Shown: positions 18,892 through 27,379 of the stretch, piece after piece
How the letters are laid out: each line of letters begins with the position of its first letter
Position numbering within the stretch: position 1 is the stretch's first letter
Assembly (NCBI GenBank): GCA_016871175.1
Contig: VFZL01000008.1
Coordinates: 1-64,000 of the forward strand
Length of the DNA: 64,000 nucleotides
Reading direction: 5' to 3'
Source: Acidimicrobiia bacterium
Lineage (GTDB): Bacteria > Acidobacteriota > Vicinamibacteria > Vicinamibacterales > CAVVIG01
Translations under genes and position numbers: made by a program
Notes under the pieces: model-generated
What the model was told of the DNA's origin: nothing
Database searches by the model: none
The model's input: the letters and a program-made list of their open reading frames with translations, nothing else

Positions 18892-20841
18892 TCATGATTT
18901 CACTCCCAACAGGCGTTGCAGCTCGACGAGCGGCCTCGGTGGGGACAGCCGTGGCAGCTCACGCACGATCTCCTCGAATGTCGTGGCTCCGGCGGCCGCC
19001 TTGACGATGCCCTCCTCCAGCAGCGTCACGAGGCCGCTCGTTTCGGTGCTGATCCGGCGGATTTCGAAAGAGGTCTTGCGGGCGATGACGGCGTCACGGA
19101 CGCGCTCGTTCAACACCAGCAGCTCGAACACCGCGACGCGGCCCCTGTACCCGGTGTGCCGGCAGCTGGGGCAGCCGCGCCCGCGGCGGAACGTCAGGCC
19201 TCCCGCCTCGGTCGGCACGTACCCGAGTCGGCGCAGCTCGTGCGGCGTGAGCACGTGGTCCTCCGAGCAGTCGGCGCAGACGCGCCTCAGCAGCCGCTGC
19301 GCGATGATGCTGACGACCGTCGACGAGATGAGGAACGCTTCGATGTTCATGTTCATCAAGCGCACCAAACCGCCGATCGAATCCTCTGTATGGAAGGTGG
19401 TCAACACCTTGTGCCCCGTCAGCGCGGCGTGGATGGCGACCTCGGCCGAGAATTGATCGCGGATTTCACCGATGACGATGACATCCGGATCCTGCCGCAT
19501 GATGTGCTTCAGTGTTTCCTCGTACGACAGGTGGATGTTGGGATTGATCGAGCACTGAGAGATGCCCTCGATGACGTACTCGACCGGGTCTTCGGCCGTA
19601 ATGATGCTGGTGTTCGCGTCGTTCAAGTAGTTCACCGCGGCGTAGAGCGTCGTCGTTGTTCCCGAACCGGTGGGCCCGGTGATGATCACGACGCCGCTGG
19701 GTGCGTCGAGCGCGTCGCCCTGGAGGAACTCCAGTATCCGCGGCGCCATGCCGATGTCCTTGATGGTCTGCAGCGTTCCGCGGTTGTTGAGCAACCGCAT
19801 GACGACCTTCTCGCCATGAATCGACACGTACACCGACACACGGATGTCAACCGTGCCCCGCTTGGCCTCGAAGAGAATCCGACCGTCCTGGTGGCGACGG
19901 CGCTCCGAGATGTCGGCGCCGCCCATGACCTTGATGCGGCTGATGATTGACGTGGCGAGGTCGAGCGGAAACTCCTTGTAAGGGAGCATCGCGCCATCGA
20001 TCCGGAACCGGATTCGCAGGCGGTCGCGCATCGGCTCCAGGTGCACGTCGCTCGCCTGCTGGTCGATCGCGTCGAGGATGACTTGATTAACCGTGGCAAC
20101 GATCGGGTTGTCGGCCACCGTGACGCGGCTCGACGGCGCCGCGAGCTGTTTCTCGGCGCGATCGATCGCCGCGGACACTTTGTGGCGGCTCGCGACGCCG
20201 ATCCGAAGCTCCGCGCCGAGGTACTGGCGGGCCGCGTCGACGTTCACGCGATTCATGGGATCGGCGAACACGACGAGCACTCCGGTGGCATCGCGCTTGA
20301 GCGGCACGAACGCGTGCGTGCGGCAGTGGCGGAGCGGCACCTTGCGCAAGAGCGCGAGGTCGAGGTCGACCTCGTCGGGATCGATCGATAGAAATCCGCG
20401 CAGATCCGCCAGCACGGCGAACACGTCGTCGCGGCGAACGAACTGATGCTCGCTCAGAATCTCGACGAGCCGAGTGCCCGGTCGCTCCCGCTGCAGTGCG
20501 AGCGCGACTGTGAGGTCGTGGTCTTTCAGGTAGCCGAGCTCGACCAGGACCGAGCCGATGGGAAGCCGTGGCTGCCGCGCGCGGAGCGTCGCGCGCAACG
20601 CCGCCTCGTACACGAAGCCGAGCTCGATGAGGATCGACGACAGCGTCCGTGTGGGCCCCAGCTTCGCGTGCACCCGCTTGGCATGCTTGAGCTGCTCGGG
20701 CGTCAGCAGTCCCGCGCCCTCGAGCAGTGCGGCGATGTGGGCGCCAACCGCCTCGTCTGGCACCGTGGGGGACGCCTCAATTGGCTCCAGTCTGGCGGGC
20801 GCGGGTGGCGCAACGGTGTGGTCGAGCTCTGACATAGACAT
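18892..20841 (-). CDS. PilB/GspE-type secretion ATPase with an altered Walker A motif
   Basis: 649 residues. Residues about 30-250 carry MshEN-type N-terminal domains (QPRLPIGSVLVELGYL, VPLRHCRTHAFVPL) that bind c-di-GMP or partner proteins in the family. The ATPase core has FRIDGAMLPYKEFP, the Asp box TAEDPVEY, Walker B VIVIGEIRD, the His box TTFHTEDS, and a tetracysteine site (CADC and CPSC). The Walker A reads GPTGSGTTTTLY: residue 395 is Thr (codon ACA, bases 19657-19659) where nearly all members have Lys. That lysine contacts the ATP phosphates, so the protein may not hydrolyse ATP. No pilin or secretin genes lie nearby. It heads a two-gene operon with the HDOD protein. Confidence 0.85.
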   Translation of the reverse strand: MSMSELDHTVAPPAPARLEPIEASPTVPDEAVGAHIAALLEGAGLLTPEQLKHAKRVHAKLGPTRTLSSILIELGFVYEAALRATLRARQPRLPIGSVLVELGYLKDHDLTVALALQRERPGTRLVEILSEHQFVRRDDVFAVLADLRGFLSIDPDEVDLDLALLRKVPLRHCRTHAFVPLKRDATGVLVVFADPMNRVNVDAARQYLGAELRIGVASRHKVSAAIDRAEKQLAAPSSRVTVADNPIVATVNQVILDAIDQQASDVHLEPMRDRLRIRFRIDGAMLPYKEFPLDLATSIISRIKVMGGADISERRRHQDGRILFEAKRGTVDIRVSVYVSIHGEKVVMRLLNNRGTLQTIKDIGMAPRILEFLQGDALDAPSGVVIITGPTGSGTTTTLYAAVNYLNDANTSIITAEDPVEYVIEGISQCSINPNIHLSYEETLKHIMRQDPDVIVIGEIRDQFSAEVAIHAALTGHKVLTTFHTEDSIGGLVRLMNMNIEAFLISSTVVSIIAQRLLRRVCADCSEDHVLTPHELRRLGYVPTEAGGLTFRRGRGCPSCRHTGYRGRVAVFELLVLNERVRDAVIARKTSFEIRRISTETSGLVTLLEEGIVKAAAGATTFEEIVRELPRLSPPRPLVELQRLLGVKS

Positions 20842-20969
20842 GCTGGAGAACCGGCGCCGTCACTCCAGTCTTCAACGACAGGCGTTCGCCCCTGCACGCC
20901 CTGGCACGCCAGCATCGCGGCGAGTGCCATGGTGTGACACGTTTTGGTCGGCAGGCCTCTAGAAAGTGT

Positions 20970-22244
20970 CTAGCGCGAGATCTGTTGCCGGATGAACGGA
21001 AGGAGCGCACGCAAGACGGCGTCCGGCTGTTCCTGTTGCACCCAATGGCCGGCGCCGTCTATCAGGTGCACGGCATCCAGACGCGTGCACGCCGTCTTCT
21101 GCATGCTCTCGAACGCACCTGGCGTCTGAAGGACTCCCCAGTCCGCCTTGCCGCCGATGAACGTCGACGGCACGTCCACCGTTCGACCGGAGAACAGCTG
21201 GAGCTCGCTGGTGTGTCGGTCCGTAAGCCGCACGCGATACCCATCGAGTCCGCCCTGGAATCCCGTGCGCCCGTACTCCTCGGCGTACACGCGGAGCTCG
21301 TCCTCGGTCAGCCAACGACAGGCTGCCACTTCGGTCGCCGACGGCATCGCCTCGGCTACCGTCTCCGGCATCGTCTTGTGGAGATTCATGACGTAGTAGG
21401 TCGGTAGCTTGGCGAACTCGCTGGCACTGGATGCTGTTAGGCGAAATGGGACGTTCGCCTTCCAGTCCGCGCTCTTCATGTGGTAGTAGGCGCGGAGGAA
21501 CGCGTGCAACCCTTGAGGCGCGCGTAGCATGTCGTCGTTCGCCGCGCGCGTGGCGTAGTACACGCGGTACTGCTTGCGCGGCGGATTCAGTCTGGCGAGC
21601 GCCTCATCCAGCGTGCCAGAGGCATTCGATGGGCCCGCGCCCTCCCGAGGGGCCCGGACGATGTCGAACGGGAGCGGCGGGACGCCCGCGAACGGGGCGC
21701 TCATCATCACCAAGGCACGAAAGACGTCCGGTCGAGCGATCGGACACCACGGCGCAACGACCGATCCGAAATCGTGACCGACGACCGCGGCGACCGATCG
21801 ATGGCCGAACGCCGAGACGAGCGCCAGCGCATCCCGGACGTAGTTCAGCAGACCGAAGGGCGAGAGGTCCGTGTCGTAGCGATGGTCCCATCCCGTCGTC
21901 CGCCCGTAGCCGCGCAGGTCGGGCGCGAGCACGTGGACGCCAACGTCGGCGAGCGAGCCGATGATCTTCCGCCAGCTGTAGGCCAGCTCCGGAAAGCCGT
22001 GGAGCAGCAACACACAGGGCTGGCGCGGATCGCCCGCTTCCAGCACGTGCACACGCAAACCGTTGATCCGGTCGACAAACCGGGACCGCACGCCGGGCGG
22101 CAGGACGGAAGGGGTCAGGGGGCCGGGCGACCATGCGGAGGCGGGCTGCGCCGCCGCGTGCGCGATCCGGGGACCACCTGCGACGGTCGATGCGAGCAGG
22201 AGTCCGAGTCTGGTCATCGCCTCTCGACGGGTGCCCACCACCAT
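20970..22244 (-). CDS. exported alpha/beta-hydrolase, epoxide-hydrolase-like
   Basis: About 424 residues from ATG 22244. The N-terminus has an arginine pair (TRREAMTRLGLLLASTVAGG) that may be a Tat signal. The core shows VLLLHGFPELAYSW (oxyanion HGxP), DLRGYGRT, the elbow VVGHDFGSVVA with Asp as nucleophile as in epoxide hydrolases, and a C-terminal GAGHWVQQEQPD with the catalytic His. A cap domain lies between. Haloalkane dehalogenases share this plan, but HGFPE plus the long cap favours an epoxide hydrolase. The frame stays open to 22403, yet that extension is low-complexity. Physiological substrate unknown. It is transcribed alone. Confidence 0.8.
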   Translation of the reverse strand: MVVGTRREAMTRLGLLLASTVAGGPRIAHAAAQPASAWSPGPLTPSVLPPGVRSRFVDRINGLRVHVLEAGDPRQPCVLLLHGFPELAYSWRKIIGSLADVGVHVLAPDLRGYGRTTGWDHRYDTDLSPFGLLNYVRDALALVSAFGHRSVAAVVGHDFGSVVAPWCPIARPDVFRALVMMSAPFAGVPPLPFDIVRAPREGAGPSNASGTLDEALARLNPPRKQYRVYYATRAANDDMLRAPQGLHAFLRAYYHMKSADWKANVPFRLTASSASEFAKLPTYYVMNLHKTMPETVAEAMPSATEVAACRWLTEDELRVYAEEYGRTGFQGGLDGYRVRLTDRHTSELQLFSGRTVDVPSTFIGGKADWGVLQTPGAFESMQKTACTRLDAVHLIDGAGHWVQQEQPDAVLRALLPFIRQQISR

Positions 22245-22508
22245 GTCCGAAGTGTAATCACGCGTGAGGGGCGCAGCAACGCCATGAGACCGAGAACGTC
22301 CGATGACGCCCGATATAACGCGACCGTGATTGGGGCGATGTCGGACACTATTTCGCCAAACGGTCGTGCCCCGGGGTCCACGCGGCGCTGAGCCCTGCGC
22401 CACCCCGATCGTGGCGGTGGAAGCGCGGTCAACCTCGGCCGGTGCGCCCCGTGATGACCGACTGCAGGGCAGAACCCCGTCGGCCTGGTCGACGCCTTAT
22501 AATCGGGC

Positions 22509-23393
22509 ATGGTCACCATGCGCGGTTGCGTCCGCTTCGTCATCACGTGTGCAGCCCTCTTCCTCCCGCAACCCGCCTGGCCCCAGGAACGGCCATTGCC
22601 GGACCCGGCGACGTTTTTCGCGAAGGTTCGCGAACGCCTTCAGCCGGACGAGGCGCGGCAGAGCGCCTACGTGTACACCGAAACAGCGCGCCGCACGTTA
22701 CTGGATGGACGGGGCCGAACCCGGTCCGAAGTCGTACGCGTCTCCGAGAGCTACCCCGGGCTGGGGCCTATCGCCCGACGCTGGGATCGCCCGATCGTAC
22801 GGGACGGCAAGCGCGTGTCTGAGGCGGAGATCAAGAAGCTTGACGCTGAACGATACAAGGAGGCCGAGAAGTACGCGCGCGACCTCAAGAACCCCGCGAA
22901 GGTCAGGGAGATGGCGCGTGAGCGCGACCGCGAATACGTCGAGGCCAAAGCGGCTGTGGACGATGCGCTCAACGTGCTGACCGTGACGATGGTGCGTCGC
23001 GAGTCGCTCCAGAACGTGGACGCCATTGTGCTGACCTTTACGCCGCGTGCGAATGTCTCCGCGCGCACCCGCGGCGGGCGTGCCGTCCAGGCGTTCAGTG
23101 GGACCGCATGGGTTGGCGAAGCGGACCACGAGCTGATGAAGGTCGAAGTCGAGGCCATCAAGCCGCTCCGTATCGGCCTTGGGCTGGTCGCAAGCCTCAG
23201 CAAAGGATCGAAAGCCTCGTTCGAACGACGACGTGTTGACGGCGACGAGTGGCTGCCCGCTCGCGCAACCTATGACATCGCCGGGCGCCTGCTCCTGTTC
23301 AAGGGACTCCGAGAGCGATCGTCGATCGAGTACACGGACTATCGCAAGTTCGGGGTGGACACGTCGGCAGTCGTGTCGCTGCCGCCTCAGTGA
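22509..23393 (+). CDS. exported protein of unknown function, possibly LolA-like fold
   Basis: 294 residues with a Sec signal (MVTMRGCVRFVITCAALF, cleavage near AWPQ). A charged helical segment (AERYKEAEKYARDLKNP, then KVREMARERD) sits between two beta-rich parts. The C-terminal part contains GTAWVGEADHELMKVEVEA and DEWLPARATYDIAGRLLL, a pattern seen in outer-membrane lipoprotein-sorting-like proteins of acidobacteria. The assignment rests on general likeness only. A second ATG at 22518 is a possible start. Convergent with the next gene. Confidence 0.7.
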   Translation: MVTMRGCVRFVITCAALFLPQPAWPQERPLPDPATFFAKVRERLQPDEARQSAYVYTETARRTLLDGRGRTRSEVVRVSESYPGLGPIARRWDRPIVRDGKRVSEAEIKKLDAERYKEAEKYARDLKNPAKVREMARERDREYVEAKAAVDDALNVLTVTMVRRESLQNVDAIVLTFTPRANVSARTRGGRAVQAFSGTAWVGEADHELMKVEVEAIKPLRIGLGLVASLSKGSKASFERRRVDGDEWLPARATYDIAGRLLLFKGLRERSSIEYTDYRKFGVDTSAVVSLPPQ

Positions 23394-23438
23394 AGCCTGG
23401 TGGCTCGACGAGCCCGACCGTTCGCAGCGACCCCGTTA

Positions 23439-24542
23439 TCACTTGCGCGCAGGGTACGCTTTCGAGAAGTTGTTGCGCGTGTTGCGAACCGTGAAGCTGC
23501 CGTCTTCGCGTGCCGCCACGCGCAGCTCGTAAGCGGGCGCGTGCTCCGCAGCTTCCGCGAGGTTCGCGATCAGGTCTTCGCGCACGTTCGAGTCCGGTCC
23601 GCCCGATGGCTCGCGCTCTTGAAACGCCGCGTTGCCGTCTCGTTGCACCGCGTAATGCAGCTGCCACAGATCTTCGAGTCCTGGTGAGTTCTTCACGGTC
23701 AGCCACGCCTCACGCGACGCTCCTTTGCGCGGCCCGTTGTTCATGAGCGCGACCCGCGGGCGAATCGCATGCACCAGGACCGGCGGGCCTGAGAGATTCA
23801 ACCCGTGGTGCGTCGTCAAGTACACGTCGATCGGACCGATCACGTTGGTGGGACACGCCAGATCGCGTTCCTTGTTCCATGTGAGATCGCCAAGCGCGAG
23901 CATCCGGAATCGGCCCAACGCGACGACCACGCCGACCGAACGTGCGTTCTCGGAGAGATCTTCGGGTTGGGGCGTGAACGCGCCACAGAGAGCGTTGGGA
24001 CCGCCGCCGGGGAGCGGCTTCTGCAGAGACGCGCCATCTGACGACAGGACGGTCACGTTCAATCCCTTGATGGGGACCGTGTCGCCAGGCTTCACCTGCA
24101 GATGGCGCCCCTTCGCGCGCTGTGCGAGATACCCCTGGAAGATCTCGTCACGTAGTTTAAAGGGGGAGCCGTCGTGGACCTCCGACCCATGATCGACGAA
24201 CGCGCGAATGGGCACGCGCGCCGCGAGATCGGCGACGCCGCCGACATGATCGCCGTGGTAGTGCGAGATCACCAAGTAGTCGACCTGCGAGAGCCCGGCG
24301 GCTTTGACCGCTGCGGCAATGCGATCCGCATCGCGCGCGCCCGGGTTGCCCGCGTCGACGAGCAGCGATTCGCCGGAAGGGGACACGAAGAGCGTCGCAC
24401 CCCCGCCTTCGACGTCGATCGAGTAGATGTCGAGCGTGGTCCGCTGTTGCGCTCGGAGCTGCGGCAGGGACACTCGGGTCGCGAGGGACGCGAAGGATGC
24501 CAGAACGACGAGCGCTGACAGCGCGAGCAGAGGTTTGCGCAT
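23439..24542 (-). CDS. exported metallo-beta-lactamase-fold hydrolase (ComEC C-terminal-like)
   Basis: 367 residues from ATG 24542, which starts a Sec signal (MRKPLLALSALVVLASFASL). The frame is open to 25058 but the extension has no family likeness. The MBL fold shows SLLVDAGNPGARDADRI, the metal motif HYHGDH in VISHYHGDHVGG, a second metal region LALGDLTWNKE and YLTTHHGLNLSG. This layout is that of the competence-type ComEC/Rec2 metallohydrolase domain as a free exported enzyme. It probably hydrolyses a phosphodiester or related substrate in the periplasm; the exact substrate is not evident. Confidence 0.85.
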   Translation of the reverse strand: MRKPLLALSALVVLASFASLATRVSLPQLRAQQRTTLDIYSIDVEGGGATLFVSPSGESLLVDAGNPGARDADRIAAAVKAAGLSQVDYLVISHYHGDHVGGVADLAARVPIRAFVDHGSEVHDGSPFKLRDEIFQGYLAQRAKGRHLQVKPGDTVPIKGLNVTVLSSDGASLQKPLPGGGPNALCGAFTPQPEDLSENARSVGVVVALGRFRMLALGDLTWNKERDLACPTNVIGPIDVYLTTHHGLNLSGPPVLVHAIRPRVALMNNGPRKGASREAWLTVKNSPGLEDLWQLHYAVQRDGNAAFQEREPSGGPDSNVREDLIANLAEAAEHAPAYELRVAAREDGSFTVRNTRNNFSKAYPARK

Positions 24543-24880
24543 GTGTGTGCTCCAGAGGTGCGAAGCCGGTAGCCGGCGACCGTGTCGGGCCGGAGCGTAC
24601 ACCATTCGATCGAACGAAGGGCCGCCTGTGCCCCACCCCTGCGGCTGAGTCGAATTCAGACCGGCGAGCTCAGCAGACGCCGTGACCTCGTGTGAACCCC
24701 CGAACCCCGGAACCCCTGCCCCCCGAACCCCTGAGCCCCTGAACGCTGAACCCTTTGAGCTCGATTCCTGGTCATCGGTGACCCGAACAAAGACTAATGG
24801 TTTCTTCTCCGATTTCAGGCACAATTTAAGGTGAAAGTGTCTCTGGCACCGGCGGCTGGTGCGGGACCCGGGGAGGCTGG
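24543..24880. other. intergenic stretch between divergent genes, with a C-rich repeat
   Basis: About 340 bases between the divergent metallohydrolase and the first DUF1592 gene. It includes the GAACCCC tract described separately. An AT-richer part (24775-24835, with AATGGTTTCTTCTCCG and CACAATTTAAGG) lies before the DUF1592 start and is the likely promoter zone for the cassette. Confidence 0.5.
24692..24758 (+). repeat. degenerate GAACCCC tandem tract
   Basis: About eight units of GAACCCCN or GAACCCT, with GAGCCCCT and GAACGCT variants, follow each other without coding sense. A shorter tract of the same kind (57515-57552) lies beside the third cassette. It is intergenic and strand-biased (C-rich on plus). 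Confidence 0.7.
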
Positions 24881-27379
24881 ATGGCCGAAAGGTTGTGGTC
24901 GGGCTGTCGACGACGTCGCGCTCTCGCGACCTCAGCGGTGCTGGGTGTCGCGTGGCTGCAGGCGTCGGCGGGCGTTGCGGCTCCGTCGCCGCAGAATAGT
25001 TCCCAGCGGCGTGCGGAGGGCGCACCGTCGGAGTCTGCGAGCGCACCGGGCGCGTCAAAAACCCCCGGGACTGGCGCGCAGCACGATGCCGGACTGCTGA
25101 AGCGCTACTGCATCACCTGTCACAACAACCGCCTCAAGACCGCCGAGTTGTCACTCGAGACGATCGATCCGGCCCACGTCGCGAAAGACGCCGCGACGTG
25201 GGAGAAGGTCCTCAAGAAGCTGCAGTCCGGCGCGATGCCCCCCATGGGACGTCCCCGGCCCGACGCCGCGGCGTACGCCAGCTTCGCGAGCTGGCTCACC
25301 GGCGAGCTGGACGGCGTCGCGCGAGCCAACCCGAAGCCTGGTCGACCGGCGACTTTTCATCGTTTGAATCGCGTCGAGTATCAGAACGCGGTGCGCGACA
25401 TCCTTGGGTTGGAGCTCGACAGCAGTGCGCTGCTACCGGGTGACGACGCGGCGTTCGGGTTCGACAACATCGGCGACATGTTGACCGTGTCGCCGGACCT
25501 GCTCGATCGGTATTTGTCGGCGGCGAACAAGATCAGCCGTCTCGCCGTCGGCGATACGAGTGTGCAGCTCGGGTCGGCCATGTATCCGATTTCTCAGTAC
25601 CTGCTGCAAGCCGACCGGATGAGCGAGGACCTCCCGTTTAGCTCCCGCGGGGGTGCGGCGATTCGGCACTACTTCCCGGCGGACGGCGAGTACACGTTGA
25701 AGGTCCGCTTTGCCGGCAACTCACCGATCGGTGCCTCCTCGATGCGCGAGCGGCCGCCACAAACGCTCGACGTGCGCATTGACGGTGACCGCGTCGCACA
25801 GCTGACGACGACGGGGCGTGACTTCGAACAGCCGGCCGATGTGGGTGCGGTCGAGACGAAGGTCATGGTCAAGGCCGGACCGCGCGTCGTCGGCGTGTCG
25901 TTCCCGAGAAGCACCGTGATGGCCGAGACGCGGTTCCCGCAGCTCTTCCCGTGGGGCAACAGCGCGGCCTTCGGCACCAATACCGGATCGGTGCGCTATC
26001 TGAACGTGTCGGGGGTCGAGGTCACCGGACCGCAGAATCCCCAGGGCCTGGGCGACACGCCGAGCCGCCAGCGGATCTTCACGTGCCGGCCGACGCAGAC
26101 CAGCCAGGAAGCCGCCTGCGCAAAGAAGATACTCGGGGGACTGGCCCGTCGCGCCTACAGGCGTTCGGTCACGCCGGCCGACGTGCAGGTGTTGTTGGGG
26201 TTCTACGAGAAGGCGCGTGCCGAGCGCGGGTTCGACGGGGCCATGCAGGTCGCCGTCGAGCGGTTGCTCGTCGATCCCGATTTCCTCTTCCGCGTCGAGC
26301 GCGACCCCGTGCGGACTGCGCCGGGTTCGAATTATCGCGTCGACGACCTCGCATTGGCGTCGCGGCTTTCGTTCTTCCTGTGGAGCAGCGTGCCCGACGA
26401 AGAGCTGCTGCAGCTGGCGGAGAAGGGGACGCTGAAGCAGCCCGCGGTGCTCGAGGCGCAAGTCAAGCGGATGCTCGCCGATCAGCGCTCGAGCTCGCTG
26501 GTCACGAACTTTGCCGCGCAGTGGCTCTATCTGCGAAACATTCGCGGGGCAAACCCAGACTCGTATCAGTTCCCGGACTGGGACGACAACCTCCGCGTCG
26601 CCCTGGCACGCGAGACCGAGCTGTTCCTCGACTACCAGTTCCGAGCGGATCGCGGTGTTCCCGAGTTGCTGACGGCCGACTACACGTTCCTCAATCAGCG
26701 GCTCGCGAGGCACTACGGCATCCCGAACGTGTACGGCGAGCACTTCCGTCGAGTCCAGTTGAAGGGCGAGTACAACCGGGGCGGCCTGCTGGGTCACGGC
26801 AGCATTCAGCTGGTGACCTCGTTCGCCAACCGCACATCACCGGTGGTCCGCGGGAAGTGGCTGCTTGAGAACTTCCTGAACTACACGCCGCCTCCGCCGC
26901 CACCCGATGTACCGGACCTGCCGGCGGTGGGCAAGGATCAGGCGAAGCTCCCGCTGCGGCAGCGTGTGGAGAACCACCGGAAGAATCCGGTGTGCGCGGG
27001 CTGTCACAACGTGATGGATCCGCTCGGCTTCGCGCTCGAGAACTACGACGCCATCGGCCGCTACCGCGTCCGTGACGAGGGCAGCGTCATCGACAGCTCG
27101 GGCGCCACGCCGGATGGCACGAAGTTCGAAGGGCTCCATGGTCTGCGCAGCATCATGGAGAAGCGGCAGGTGGAGTTCGTAGCGACCGTCACCGAGAAGC
27201 TGCTCGTCTACGCCATCGGTCGCGGCGTGGAGTACTACGACCAGCCGGCTGTCCGCGCCATCGTCCGCGACGCGGCGGCGGACAACTACAGGTGGTCGTC
27301 GCTCATTCAGGGGATCGTCAAGGGCATACCGTTCCAGATGAAACAGGCCCGACTGCCGGAAGAGAAGGTGGCACAGTGA
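24881..27379 (+). CDS. exported DUF1592-family c-type haem protein, cassette 1
   Basis: 832 residues, domain order typical of the family: signal region (1-34), a haem domain with CITCH at 77-81 and MPPMGRP distal, DUF1587 (FHRLNRVEYQNAVRDIL, then FGFDNIGDML), DUF1595 (LARRAYRRSVTPADV), DUF1592 (LASRLSFFLWSSVPDEELL), DUF1588 (LGHGSIQLVTS, and a second haem motif CAGCH at 705-709 in MDPLGFALENYDAIGRYR) and DUF1585 (VTEKLLVYAIGRGVEYYD). Such proteins pair with DUF1552 proteins in planctomycetes, myxobacteria and acidobacteria; their reaction is unknown, but two haems suggest periplasmic electron transfer. Its stop overlaps the next start (GTGA), so the two are translationally coupled. Confidence 0.9.
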   Translation: MAERLWSGCRRRRALATSAVLGVAWLQASAGVAAPSPQNSSQRRAEGAPSESASAPGASKTPGTGAQHDAGLLKRYCITCHNNRLKTAELSLETIDPAHVAKDAATWEKVLKKLQSGAMPPMGRPRPDAAAYASFASWLTGELDGVARANPKPGRPATFHRLNRVEYQNAVRDILGLELDSSALLPGDDAAFGFDNIGDMLTVSPDLLDRYLSAANKISRLAVGDTSVQLGSAMYPISQYLLQADRMSEDLPFSSRGGAAIRHYFPADGEYTLKVRFAGNSPIGASSMRERPPQTLDVRIDGDRVAQLTTTGRDFEQPADVGAVETKVMVKAGPRVVGVSFPRSTVMAETRFPQLFPWGNSAAFGTNTGSVRYLNVSGVEVTGPQNPQGLGDTPSRQRIFTCRPTQTSQEAACAKKILGGLARRAYRRSVTPADVQVLLGFYEKARAERGFDGAMQVAVERLLVDPDFLFRVERDPVRTAPGSNYRVDDLALASRLSFFLWSSVPDEELLQLAEKGTLKQPAVLEAQVKRMLADQRSSSLVTNFAAQWLYLRNIRGANPDSYQFPDWDDNLRVALARETELFLDYQFRADRGVPELLTADYTFLNQRLARHYGIPNVYGEHFRRVQLKGEYNRGGLLGHGSIQLVTSFANRTSPVVRGKWLLENFLNYTPPPPPPDVPDLPAVGKDQAKLPLRQRVENHRKNPVCAGCHNVMDPLGFALENYDAIGRYRVRDEGSVIDSSGATPDGTKFEGLHGLRSIMEKRQVEFVATVTEKLLVYAIGRGVEYYDQPAVRAIVRDAAADNYRWSSLIQGIVKGIPFQMKQARLPEEKVAQ

